The translations under genes and the position numbers were made by a program. Shown here in pieces: positions 1-7,568 of a DNA stretch of 14,544 bases. The stretch is from Planctomycetota bacterium. GTDB taxonomy: Bacteria > Planctomycetota > Phycisphaerae > WQYP01. The stretch is taken from the NCBI GenBank assembly GCA_021809365.1, contig JAKBAC010000082.1:1-14544 (forward strand), given 5' to 3'. Positions within the stretch are counted from its first letter, which is position 1, and every line of letters starts with the position of its first letter. The notes under the pieces were generated by a model that searched no databases, was not told the DNA's origin, and saw nothing but the letters and a program-made list of their open reading frames with translations.

Positions 1-2205
1 CACAACCGCCCGATCTGATTTCGTTCCGGCAAGAAGCGCTTGGGAAAGCTGTTTGGGAGAACCCTTGAGCGGTGCCCAGCGCGTCAGCCAGGCTTGGGCA
101 AAATAATCATCAGGCGTACCGATAATATTCATCAGTGCCGAGGTAATTTTCTTTTTGAGTGTACCGATTGCCTTGCTCTGATCGGTCGCCGAAGCGCTGG
201 GTGCTGCTGAGCTTTCAATAGCCGGAAGCACGGCCAAACTTCGGGCCAGCACCCCGGCTGCCAGCATTTGCCGGCGCGCGGGCACGGACGTCAGGCTCGT
301 GGCGAGGTTGGAAAGGGATTGTGGATCACCCGGGCAGAATCCATCAACATTGAAATATCCCGCATTCACTTCCATGCCACCCAAGCCGGGGACAATTTCC
401 GATTGCATAATAGCCAGCGGATTGGTAATAACTTCCACCTGTCCGCCGAGGATGGAAATCGGATTGCTCAAAATCAGTCGTCGCAGTTCACCCTGATCCA
501 CGCGGTATCGCACGGTAATACCGCCCTGCGGCTCCAGGCGCAGAATGGGCGGATTATTGTCCACGGCATAAACGCCCAACGCTGAATTATTAACGCCTTG
601 AATACTGCCTGCCATGGCAATACCTGTTGTAATCGCGGTATTGGCACCGACCGCCAGCGTGCACGGTGAGGTGTTGTAATAGTGAACCCGCAGATACATG
701 GGATCACCGGCGGTGATAAACCGATTGGACCAGTCGGTTGTGACCAGCACGATTTTGTCCGGATGATCCAGTGCATCCAGCATGGATTTGGGATAACCGG
801 CAGCCGCGTGGCGGATCGCCGCCCCCGACTTCGATGGCGTAAGAATAATGCCCAGATTCGCAGCCGCCTGCGTTACATCCAGGGTGGGCAGCGCCGGCAG
901 GGAAGAATTCCAAAGTTGCGCGAGAATTTTGCCGGCCTGTTTCTTCTGATGGTTGGTTGCCAAAATGCGGGCCACGCCCAGCAGCGCGTAGGGATCATTC
1001 CCGGCCTTTTTCAAATGGGTCAAAGCCGCGGCGGTGTAACCTTGTCGCAGCAATTGCCAGCCGCGAAGACGGTAATATTCCGGTGCGCCGCCCGGGAGCT
1101 TTTTTTCAAGATTCGCAACCCGATGGGCAATATCCTGGGGAAGTTTGGAGTTGTAAAACAGATCCAGCCACAGATCATCGGCCTGCAGCGAGGTATTTTT
1201 GGGATCGGCTTTAATCGCCGCAGCCAGGCGATGGTGAATGCGCGCCAGCAGGGCTTGAGCGGTCGGGCCGGAAACAAAATGTCCCGCCGTGCGATGGGTC
1301 AGGGCAATCATCAATATGGGGGTAAGGGGGTGCTTCAGAGCCAGCAATTCGCCCATATAAGCCTGATATTGGTCATTCTGCCCCGCGATCGCCCAATAGG
1401 CAGCCAGGTTGGCCGCCAGCGTGGGGGATATACTCATGTGCCCTTGCTGATACTGGCGAATCGCAGCATCGGACCAGGAGGCGGCCTGTTTATAATCATG
1501 AGCATCGGCAAGAATATCGGATACAGCGGAAAGTGCGTCCGGCTGGTAGGGATCAGCCTGCAACGCATGCAATAGGGCGTACAGCCGCTGGGATGTCGGG
1601 GCATTCTCCGCCGCCAAAGTACGCGCCAGGGCCTGCCAGGCTGTCAAATTCGCGGCGTTGAGTTTAACGGCACGGATGTACATATTTGCAGCTGAATCTT
1701 TTCGCCCCTGGGCTTCCAGCAATCCGCCGATTCTTTGCGCCATGGCGCTACGTACCTGGCTGTTAAAGGCCTTGTGCGACAGGACAGTGCGGTAGACAGA
1801 AATTCGACCGGCCACGGTTTGCCGCCGCGCTGCGATAGCGTCAAAAAGCTGCACTTGGGCGGTGATATCATTGGGCTTCAGATTGACTAATTTCTGCAAA
1901 ACCCTGGCGCGCAGTGCAGGGTCGCCATTGGCCTGGGCGGCTTCCGCCAGAAGTCGCAGGGCGGTGGCGGATGTTGCGTCGACGTGTTGCGCTTCTTCCA
2001 GCAACGTCACCGCCTGCCGTGCGGCAATATTGGCCGGAAGACTAAGATTGCGGCTGACGGTGCGCGCATCATCAATAAGTTGCCCCGCCAGCAGATGCTG
2101 CGCTGACCCGCGCCCTTGAGCGTGAACCATGCCAAGCGGTAAGCTTGCCGCCCCGGCCGCAAGCATAAGGGCTATTACTCTTTTGCGCAAGTGAAAGATC
2201 ATCAT
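1..2205 (-). CDS. Large exported TPR-type protein (3' end outside window)
   Basis: An uninterrupted minus-strand frame of 735 codons runs from the ATG at 2205 to the window edge with no stop, so the C-terminus is missing. The start has an AAGGA ribosome site about seven bases upstream. Residues 1-29 form a signal peptide: basic MMIFHLRKR, a hydrophobic stretch, then V-H-A before Q-G, a fitting signal peptidase I site. Residues about 40-455 are Ala/Leu-rich helical repeats of TPR type, for example around 150-190 (G-R-K-D-S-A-A-N-M-Y followed by A-V-K-L-N) and 380-415. From about residue 470 the composition changes to a beta-rich segment (D-P-M-Y-L-R-V-H-Y-Y-N; L-R-L-E-P-Q-G-G-I-T-V-R-Y) that I do not recognise. 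Export and scaffold or protein-binding roles are inferred; no catalytic motif is visible. It lies downstream of dnaA in the same direction but has its own promoter. Confidence 0.85.
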   Translation of the reverse strand, partial: MMIFHLRKRVIALMLAAGAASLPLGMVHAQGRGSAQHLLAGQLIDDARTVSRNLSLPANIAARQAVTLLEEAQHVDATSATALRLLAEAAQANGDPALRARVLQKLVNLKPNDITAQVQLFDAIAARRQTVAGRISVYRTVLSHKAFNSQVRSAMAQRIGGLLEAQGRKDSAANMYIRAVKLNAANLTAWQALARTLAAENAPTSQRLYALLHALQADPYQPDALSAVSDILADAHDYKQAASWSDAAIRQYQQGHMSISPTLAANLAAYWAIAGQNDQYQAYMGELLALKHPLTPILMIALTHRTAGHFVSGPTAQALLARIHHRLAAAIKADPKNTSLQADDLWLDLFYNSKLPQDIAHRVANLEKKLPGGAPEYYRLRGWQLLRQGYTAAALTHLKKAGNDPYALLGVARILATNHQKKQAGKILAQLWNSSLPALPTLDVTQAAANLGIILTPSKSGAAIRHAAAGYPKSMLDALDHPDKIVLVTTDWSNRFITAGDPMYLRVHYYNTSPCTLAVGANTAITTGIAMAGSIQGVNNSALGVYAVDNNPPILRLEPQGGITVRYRVDQGELRRLILSNPISILGGQVEVITNPLAIMQSEIVPGLGGMEVNAGYFNVDGFCPGDPQSLSNLATSLTSVPARRQMLAAGVLARSLAVLPAIESSAAPSASATDQSKAIGTLKKKITSALMNIIGTPDDYFAQAWLTRWAPLKGSPKQLSQALLAGTKSDRAVV

Positions 2206-2245
2206 GGCAATCCTTTTTAACCGATTCATTTTACTTCATAGTAAC

Positions 2246-2315
2246 CGCACGCATTACGTGCGCCGAGTCCGGCCTGGAATGCCGGTCATTTCGGCTATTC
2301 AGCGGGTACGACCCG
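2246..2315 (-). other. Three consecutive hairpins in the TPR-gene leader
   Basis: Within the predicted 5' leader lie three short perfect inverted repeats: CGCACG/CGTGCG (2246-2251 and 2257-2262, 5-base loop), CCGGC/GCCGG (2269-2273 and 2281-2285, 7-base loop) and CGGGT/ACCCG (2303-2307 and 2311-2315, 3-base loop). None is followed by a T-run, so they do not look like intrinsic terminators. They could shape mRNA stability or translation; that is inference. Confidence 0.4.
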
Positions 2316-2331
2316 TGACGAAAGTACCTGC

Positions 2332-2360
2332 TTTATATCGGTCAGAATCAATATGGTCAA
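2332..2360 (-). promoter_or_regulatory. Sigma70-type promoter for the exported TPR gene
   Basis: On the minus strand TTGACC (2360-2355), a 17-base spacer and TATAAA (2337-2332) closely match the -35/-10 consensus. Transcription would start near 2325, giving a leader of about 120 bases before the ATG at 2205. It lies between the dnaA stop and the TPR gene, so the two genes need not share a transcript. Confidence 0.7.
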
Positions 2361-2497
2361 TGCCGTAATCCGCGATTTTACCGGAATTGCAGTCGGATGA
2401 GTTGCCGGTGCGACAAAATCACGCCGTTTTTCCCAAGGTCCAATAACGTATGCAGTCCCGAAAGTGACAGCAATCCGGGCATGTTCTGGAGATAGTC

Positions 2498-3859
2498 TTA
2501 AGCTCGGCTGGCACGGACATCGCCGGCGCGGGCGGCTTCGGTGTCAATATTCAGTTCGATCTGATCCAGGTGCCGGGAGAAGGTTTCATCGGTTTTTCTG
2601 GCGTCTTCGATGGCCCGCAGGGCGTGCATGACGGTGGTATGATCGCGGCCGCCAAAATACCCGCCGATTTCCTCCAGCGAATGGCGTGTTTTGCGCCGGG
2701 CAATGTACATGCAGACCTGCCGGGGAAGTACGACAAATTTATGCCGTTTTTTGCTTTGCAGGTCAGAGAGCCGCACATTATAGAAAACCACAACCTGTTG
2801 CATGATGGTTTGAATCGATACCAGCCGTTCGGAGGGCGGAGTCATATCTCCCAGAGCCATGGCGGCGATGGATTCGTCATATTTCCCGCCATTGAGCATG
2901 GCATAAGCCTGCACCTTGGTCAAAGCGCCTTCCAACTCACGGATATTATTTTCAAACCGGCGGGCGATCATTTTGACCACTTCATCGGGCAATTCAATAC
3001 CCCGCAGTTCGGCCTTTTTCCGAACAATGGCATAGCGTGTTTCATAACACGGTTTTCCAACCGGGGCGATCATGCCGTTGCTGAATCGCGATACCAGCCG
3101 CTGTTCGAGTTCGGGAATTTCCGATGGGTGACTGTCGCTGCTTAAGATAATCTGCCGGCCCTGCTGAAAAAGCGCATTAAACGTGTGGAAGAACTCTTCC
3201 TGTGTGCGATCATGGCCTTTCAGGAAATGAATGTCATCCACAATCAGGACATCCACACTGCTGCGGTAGATATTTCGGAACTGCATCATATCACCGGATT
3301 GCACGCATTCCATGAAGTGATTGACAAAATTATCGCATGACAGATACACAATTCGCATATCCGCCTGGCGCTTCAGCAATTCCTGGCATGTGGCCTGAAG
3401 GAGATGCGTTTTTCCCAGGCCCGGGGCACCGTGAATAAACAAGGGGTTGTAGCTTTTACCGGGCTGACCGGCCACAGCCATGCACGTGGCGTGGGCGAGC
3501 TGGTTGGTGGGGCCTACGACGAAATTATCAAATACATAATCCGGCGACAAAATCACGTCATTGTAAATATTGGCTAATTTAGTCGGTACGCCACCCACGG
3601 TACCGCAGACAAAATTAATGGTTACGAGTTTACCCGTGACGGCTTGAATAGCTTCATTAAAAATATCGCGACACCGCATGGTGAGATATTGCTGCTGCAC
3701 CGATGAGGCGCAACGGACGGTCATGACACCGGAATTAAAATCCAGCGGTGAGAGTTCAGAAAACCATTGCCGCACCATGGCGGAATGGAGGTTTTTAATA
3801 TAGGTGATCACTTCATTCCAGATGCTTCGTGCACTGGTGACATTGTCCATGTTTGACAT
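2498..3859 (-). CDS. dnaA: Chromosomal replication initiator protein DnaA
   Basis: This AAA+ ATPase binds DnaA boxes and opens the chromosomal origin. The 453-residue product has all expected parts: an N-terminal helicase-loading domain (about 10-85), a very short linker, an AAA+ core with Walker A G-A-P-G-L-G-K-T (144-151) and Walker B V-L-I-V-D-D (D208-D209), the R-L-V-S-R-F arginine segment, and a C-terminal DNA-binding domain with the signature G-R-D-H-T-T (404-409). I chose the ATG at 3859 because AGGAG lies seven bases upstream; the frame stays open 17 codons further but without a ribosome site, and a second ATG at 3850 is also possible. The length is typical, with domain II nearly absent. 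A strong promoter lies about 390 bases upstream, so the leader is long. The recF/gyrB/dnaN neighbours common elsewhere are not seen here. Confidence 0.97.
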   Translation of the reverse strand: MSNMDNVTSARSIWNEVITYIKNLHSAMVRQWFSELSPLDFNSGVMTVRCASSVQQQYLTMRCRDIFNEAIQAVTGKLVTINFVCGTVGGVPTKLANIYNDVILSPDYVFDNFVVGPTNQLAHATCMAVAGQPGKSYNPLFIHGAPGLGKTHLLQATCQELLKRQADMRIVYLSCDNFVNHFMECVQSGDMMQFRNIYRSSVDVLIVDDIHFLKGHDRTQEEFFHTFNALFQQGRQIILSSDSHPSEIPELEQRLVSRFSNGMIAPVGKPCYETRYAIVRKKAELRGIELPDEVVKMIARRFENNIRELEGALTKVQAYAMLNGGKYDESIAAMALGDMTPPSERLVSIQTIMQQVVVFYNVRLSDLQSKKRHKFVVLPRQVCMYIARRKTRHSLEEIGGYFGGRDHTTVMHALRAIEDARKTDETFSRHLDQIELNIDTEAARAGDVRASRA

Positions 3860-4221
3860 TACCCGGCTCCTATTTTTCCGGGTGAATTCAAGGCGCAAAG
3901 CGCCCCTCACCCTGCGACCAGGCGCGATGGTCGATCCGGAAAAGCCTGAAGGAATTTTACAATTTATTAGGTTCGCATCCTGCGGGGAAAATCATCATGC
4001 ACCCAGACCGGATTAACCGGCCTAAGCATTGCATGCGATACCGACTTCATTCACTTCCACCCGGCCAAACATCCTTGCATGGCCGATTCACATGTACTTC
4101 CATCCCAGCCTTCGTGTATGCATACTCTGCTACAGCTTCCGCCGATAGCAGCGTGTGCACGCACACAGGCGGTGATTTGGGCGAATTCGGCGTTCACCGC
4201 ACTCGCTTAACCACAGATACA

Positions 4222-4250
4222 AAGATACGCATGAGAACGGGCGCTGTCAA
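4222..4250 (-). promoter_or_regulatory. Sigma70-type promoter for dnaA
   Basis: The minus strand carries TTGACA (4250-4245, perfect consensus), a 17-base spacer and TATCTT (4227-4222). Predicted start is near 4215, giving a dnaA leader of about 355 bases. A near-consensus DnaA box (4207-4215, complement TGTGGTTAA) overlaps the predicted start site, which would suit autorepression by DnaA; that is inference. Confidence 0.65.
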
Positions 4251-4338
4251 TGGCAAATCTTAATGTATTAAAAACCCGCTGTTTACAAACAGATTCCGCA
4301 TATCCCGGCCGCCGTTCCCGCACAAAATCGCCGAAGTG

Positions 4339-4364
4339 CTCCGGGGAGGGTCACCGGAGTTTTT
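4339..4364 (+). terminator. Intrinsic-terminator-like hairpin without an upstream gene
   Basis: CTCCGG (4339-4344), a 9-base loop and CCGGAG (4354-4359) are followed at once by five T (4360-4364), the form of a Rho-independent terminator on the plus strand. No plus-strand gene ends here. Read on the minus strand the hairpin is followed by CACTTC, not a T-run, so it is a poor terminator for accA. Confidence 0.5.
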
Positions 4365-4503
4365 CATGCTCACCAACCCTTCTGCTTACCGCGCCATACC
4401 GGCATGAATGCCTGGGCGCGGAGGGACGCTTTTCATATATTGATCTCTAAACTAGTATATATTTATATATGACCGCGCACAGCACATGGAGCCTTCCGCC
4501 CGG

Positions 4504-5610
4504 TCAGGCCCCGGTCATGGCTTCGGAGCCGTATTTGCGCAGCCGCAGATACCGCTGATCCACCAGATCCTCCGACGAGACGGTCTTGAGTTCCCTTAAC
4601 GCCCGGTCAATGTAACGTTCCAGCGCTTCGGCGGCGGCCCGGGGATTGCGGTGTGCCGCACCCAGCGGCTCGCGTATGACATCATCAATAATGCCGGTCT
4701 GCTTAAGTTCTTTGCTGGTAAGTTTCAAGGCTTCAGCCGCATCGGCGGCATTGGCTGAACCCTTCCACAATATACCGCTGCAGCCTTCCGGTGATATCAC
4801 GCTGTACCACGCGTATTGCAGCATCGCCAGGCGGTCTCCCACACCGATGCCCAAGGCCCCGCCGGAGCCGCCTTCACCGATGACAATGCAGATAATCGGA
4901 GTGGGTAAAACCGCCATTTCCCGCAGGTTCAGCGCAATAGCCTCCGCCACGCCACGCTCTTCCGAGCCTAAGCCGGGATAGGCTCCTGGCGTATCAATAA
5001 AGGCCACAATCGGCAATCTGAATTTTGCCGCCAGTTGCATTTTTAATAAGGCCTTGCGATACCCTTCGGGATGCGCGCAGCCAAAATTGCAGGCGATTTT
5101 TTCCTTGGTATTTCGCCCTTTCTGGTGGCCCACCAGCATGACCTTATGTGTACTGATTCTACCGGTGCCGGTCACAATGGCTTTGTCATCACCGTAGCGG
5201 CGATCGCCGTGGAGTTCTTCAAATTCCTTGACGATCAAATCAATATAATCCCGGGTCTGCGGGCGGGCCGGATGGCGCGCCACCTGCACGGTTTCCCAGG
5301 CGGAAAGATGATCATACGTTTTTTTCATCAGCGCCGTGAGATTGTCGCGCAAACGCATAATTTCAGTGTTGTAATCCACCCCCTTCTGCTCCTGAATGAC
5401 CACCAGCTCCTGAATCTGCCGTTCTAATTGCAGCATGGGCTGCTCGAAACTCAGTCCCAGTTGGGCGCTGCGGGGTGCCGCGTCGGTGGAAGTGGTTGCA
5501 GGTGTTTCCGTTTTTTCAGCGGCGCGTGACGCCTTTGATGCCGCCGGCGTAACGCCGCCGCTTTTTTTTGCTGTGGATTGCCTGCTTTTTTTACTGCGTG
5601 CGGTTGCCAT
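4504..5610 (-). CDS. accA: Acetyl-CoA carboxylase carboxyltransferase subunit alpha
   Basis: AccA pairs with AccD to transfer the carboxyl group from carboxybiotin to acetyl-CoA, making malonyl-CoA for fatty-acid synthesis in the cytoplasm. The 368-residue product carries the family's hallmark runs: G-H-Q-K-G-R-N-T-K-E-K, F-I-D-T-P-G-A-Y-P-G, G-E-G-G-S-G-G-A-L and Y-S-V-I-S-P-E-G-C, ending with E-D-L-V-D-Q-R-Y. The start is the ATG at 5610, with AGGAG six bases upstream; an in-frame ATG at 5667 falls inside the likely promoter. Compared with the usual length of about 320, the first 48 or so residues are an extra Lys/Ala/Thr/Ser-rich low-complexity tail, before the normal start around F-E-Q-P. 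No accD lies in the window. It is transcribed towards dnaA but separated by 644 bases. Confidence 0.97.
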   Translation of the reverse strand: MATARSKKSRQSTAKKSGGVTPAASKASRAAEKTETPATTSTDAAPRSAQLGLSFEQPMLQLERQIQELVVIQEQKGVDYNTEIMRLRDNLTALMKKTYDHLSAWETVQVARHPARPQTRDYIDLIVKEFEELHGDRRYGDDKAIVTGTGRISTHKVMLVGHQKGRNTKEKIACNFGCAHPEGYRKALLKMQLAAKFRLPIVAFIDTPGAYPGLGSEERGVAEAIALNLREMAVLPTPIICIVIGEGGSGGALGIGVGDRLAMLQYAWYSVISPEGCSGILWKGSANAADAAEALKLTSKELKQTGIIDDVIREPLGAAHRNPRAAAEALERYIDRALRELKTVSSEDLVDQRYLRLRKYGSEAMTGA

Positions 5611-5657
5611 CGTTGACTCCTGTTTACCCAAGCGCGCCGCGTTGCGCCTTAAGGTGG

Positions 5658-5687
5658 ATTTTATCACCCCGGACGGAAGTTCACCAA
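5658..5687 (-). promoter_or_regulatory. Possible accA promoter
   Basis: TTGGTG (5687-5682), an 18-base spacer and TAAAAT (5663-5658) on the minus strand give a moderate sigma70 match. The predicted start near 5651 leaves a leader of about 40 bases before the accA ATG at 5610. It also excludes the longer open-frame start at 5667. Confidence 0.4.
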
Positions 5688-5769
5688 TTATCCGCTTACG
5701 ATGGCTTTATCTTACCTGGCCTTTTCTCGTAACGCAGGAAAGAACTGGAATCTTATTAAGCCGTTGGGC

Positions 5770-5797
5770 TTGCTGATTTGGAGGCATTGTCGATAAT
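5770..5797 (+). promoter_or_regulatory. Possible promoter for the DUF4416-polysaccharide cluster
   Basis: TTGCTG (5770-5775), a 16-base spacer and GATAAT (5792-5797) lie about 60 bases before the first gene of the rightward cluster. The match is moderate. It sits in the 247-base divergent spacer shared with accA. Confidence 0.3.
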
Positions 5798-5857
5798 TCA
5801 GCCTGCGGAAGCCGCACGCGGCCAATCCGCCCAGAATTGATAAAAGGCGACGGAGTT

Positions 5858-6409
5858 ATGGCTTTACCCAATCAACCCCTGCCGGTGCTGCGGTTTGCCG
5901 GAATCATTGCCGGGAACAACGCGATGCTGGCGGCGGCGCGGCAACATCTTTCCAACTGCTACGGTCCCATTGATGATCAATCGGAAATTATCGCTTTTAA
6001 TTTTACCGCCTACTATGAAGACCAGATGGGCACCGACCTGCTGCGGCAATGGGTGCGGTTTGCAACGCTTTGTCAGCCACAGTTGCTGGCCCAGTGCAAG
6101 CTGGAAACCAATAAAGCGGAGTTACGGCTGGCGGAACAGTTTCCCGGTACCGCTCTGCGGCCGATTAATATTGATCCGGGATACGTCTCGCGCACGAAAG
6201 TGATTTTGGCAACCACCAAAGATCACAGCCACCGGGTTTATCTGGGGGAAGGGATTTTTGCGGAAGTAACGCTGCATTGGACCGCGACAGGCTGGGCACC
6301 GTGGCCCTGGACCTACGCGGATTATCGCACGCCCACGGCCCAGGATTTTTTTCTCCGATGCCGGGAAGCCTATGTAAAACAACTGCCGGCGGCGGCTGGT
6401 GCGCTATAA
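5858..6409 (+). CDS. DUF4416 family protein
   Basis: The 183-residue product matches the DUF4416 family as I remember it: an opening Pro-rich tail, G-P-I-D, then N-F-T-A-Y-Y-E-D-Q-M-G, C-K-L-E-T-N-K-A-E, N-I-D-P-G-Y-V, K-V-I-L-A-T-T-K-D, H-R-V-Y-L-G-E-G-I-F-A-E-V-T-L and P-W-P-W-T-Y-A-D-Y. The biochemical function of the family is not known to me. The protein has no signal peptide or membrane segment and is probably cytoplasmic. The ATG at 5858 is preferred over an in-frame TTG at 5837, because AAAAGG lies ten bases upstream of the ATG and GGAG two bases upstream, while nothing precedes the TTG. It is first in a rightward cluster with two polysaccharide-type membrane proteins, 40 bases before the next gene. 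That may be an operon, but a functional link is only suggested by position. Confidence 0.9.
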   Translation: MALPNQPLPVLRFAGIIAGNNAMLAAARQHLSNCYGPIDDQSEIIAFNFTAYYEDQMGTDLLRQWVRFATLCQPQLLAQCKLETNKAELRLAEQFPGTALRPINIDPGYVSRTKVILATTKDHSHRVYLGEGIFAEVTLHWTATGWAPWPWTYADYRTPTAQDFFLRCREAYVKQLPAAAGAL

Positions 6410-6449
6410 ATCCGCCGCGGCAGATGGACTGGTTCTTTGAGGTTCATGG

Positions 6450-7568
6450 ATGCTCCAAATCGCGTTGGGATTATTTTTCAGCAGTCTGGTGCTCTGCGTG
6501 CTGGGTACGGCGTTTGTGCGGCGCTATTCGGCACGCATCGGGTTGATTGATCAGCCGGGATTGCGCAAGGTGCATGACGTTCCCATCGCCCGCAGCGGGG
6601 GAATTGCCATATTCTGGGCCATTGGCATTCCATTAATTATCGGCATCGCGGCGGCGGGTTTGTTTGCTCACAAACCTCTGGAAAATTATTTGCCCCCATC
6701 CGTGCGCCTGTATCTGCCAGGCCTGGCTGCCCATCGGCTGCTGGCGTTGTGGCTGCTGGTGTGCACTCTGGGAATTCATATTGTCGGGCTACTGGATGAT
6801 CGTCATGCCATGGCGGCTGTTCCGAAATTGTTGTGGCAATTGCTTATCGCGGCGGCTTTGGTGGGCGGTGGGGAATGTATTCAGACCGGTGGGTTCCGGG
6901 TACTGACCTTTATGGATCATCTGTTTCCCGGCGGGGAATTGCTTTCGGCGGGCGCCAGCGTGTTGTGGATTGTGGTATTAACCAATGCGTTTAATTTCAT
7001 GGACAATATGGACGGCCTGTCTGCGGGTGTGGCGGCGATATGCGGGTCGCTGTTTTTTATCGGCGCCATGCAAACGCACCAATGGTTTATCTGCGGGTTG
7101 CTGCTGCTGTATGTCGGCGCGGCGACGGGTTTTCTGTTTCATAATTTTCCGCCGGCAAAAATATTTATGGGCGACGGCGGCAGTATGGTGCTGGGCTTTT
7201 TTCTGGCCGCGTTGACCATTCGCACCACGTTTTACGCCGGCCACGGGCGATGGTATGCGGTGCTTATGCCGCTGCTGGTGGCGGCGGTGCCGCTGTATGA
7301 TTTTGTGGTGGTATGCCTGTTGCGGCTGCAACGACGGCGTAGTCCATTCTTAGGAGATACCAATCATTTTTCACATCGCCTTACGCGACACGGCTTTTCC
7401 AAGCGCGGCGCGGTGCTGGTGATTTATGCCGTCACATTGGCCAGCGGGTTATCCGCCCCGCTACTGGCCGAGGCCAACGGATTTGAGGCGGCGATTATCG
7501 GAGCGCAGTGTTTAAGCGTGTTGATCATTGTGGGAATTCTGGAACGCCTGGGGGAACACGTGCAATGA
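6450..7568 (+). CDS. WecA/MraY-type polyprenyl-phosphate glycosyl-1-phosphate transferase
   Basis: Members of this family (glycosyltransferase group 4) move a sugar-1-phosphate from a UDP-sugar onto undecaprenyl phosphate in the inner membrane, the first step of a lipid-linked polysaccharide. The 372-residue product is a multi-pass membrane protein with the family signatures in order: D116-D117 (L-L-D-D-R-H), N-A-F-N-F-M-D-N-M-D-G-L-S (about 179-191), F-M-G-D-G-G-S with D242, and the cytoplasmic H-x-x-H-R segment (H306, H309). The ATG at 6450 has GAGG seven bases upstream. It resembles WecA more than MraY, since MraY would normally sit in a peptidoglycan cluster; sugar specificity cannot be read from the sequence. 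It ends inside the next gene's start (ATGA), so the two are likely translationally coupled. Confidence 0.93.
   Translation: MLQIALGLFFSSLVLCVLGTAFVRRYSARIGLIDQPGLRKVHDVPIARSGGIAIFWAIGIPLIIGIAAAGLFAHKPLENYLPPSVRLYLPGLAAHRLLALWLLVCTLGIHIVGLLDDRHAMAAVPKLLWQLLIAAALVGGGECIQTGGFRVLTFMDHLFPGGELLSAGASVLWIVVLTNAFNFMDNMDGLSAGVAAICGSLFFIGAMQTHQWFICGLLLLYVGAATGFLFHNFPPAKIFMGDGGSMVLGFFLAALTIRTTFYAGHGRWYAVLMPLLVAAVPLYDFVVVCLLRLQRRRSPFLGDTNHFSHRLTRHGFSKRGAVLVIYAVTLASGLSAPLLAEANGFEAAIIGAQCLSVLIIVGILERLGEHVQ

Larger units (their letters stand above)
3860..4503. other. Gene-free accA-dnaA spacer with regulatory motifs
   Basis: No convincing gene was found in these 644 bases; the plus-strand frames at 3997-4263 and 4250-4450 lack ribosome sites and protein-like composition. 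The spacer holds a dnaA promoter (4222-4250), one DnaA-box-like sequence TTAACCACA (4207-4215, one mismatch to TTATNCACA), small palindromes GTATGCATAC (4116-4125) and CTGTTT-AC-AAACAG (4279-4292), a plus-strand terminator-like hairpin (4339-4364) and an AT-rich inverted repeat (4433-4472). A cluster of canonical DnaA boxes is absent, so this does not look like a classical oriC. Confidence 0.6.

Noticed and set aside
682..1575. Plus-strand open frame of 297 codons
   Set aside because: It is antisense to the continuous 735-codon exported TPR frame, which has a signal peptide, ribosome site and promoter; the plus-strand product has no recognisable domain.
4152..4166. GTGTG/CACAC inverted repeat in the dnaA leader
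   Set aside because: Short, low-complexity and expected by chance; not enough to call a regulatory site.
3997..4450. Two plus-strand open frames (88 and 66 codons) in the accA-dnaA spacer
   Set aside because: No ribosome sites, Cys/His/Ser-heavy composition and no family resemblance.
3860..4503. A classical oriC next to dnaA
   Set aside because: Only one DnaA-box-like site (with a mismatch) was found; there is no cluster of TTATNCACA boxes beside an AT-rich unwinding region.
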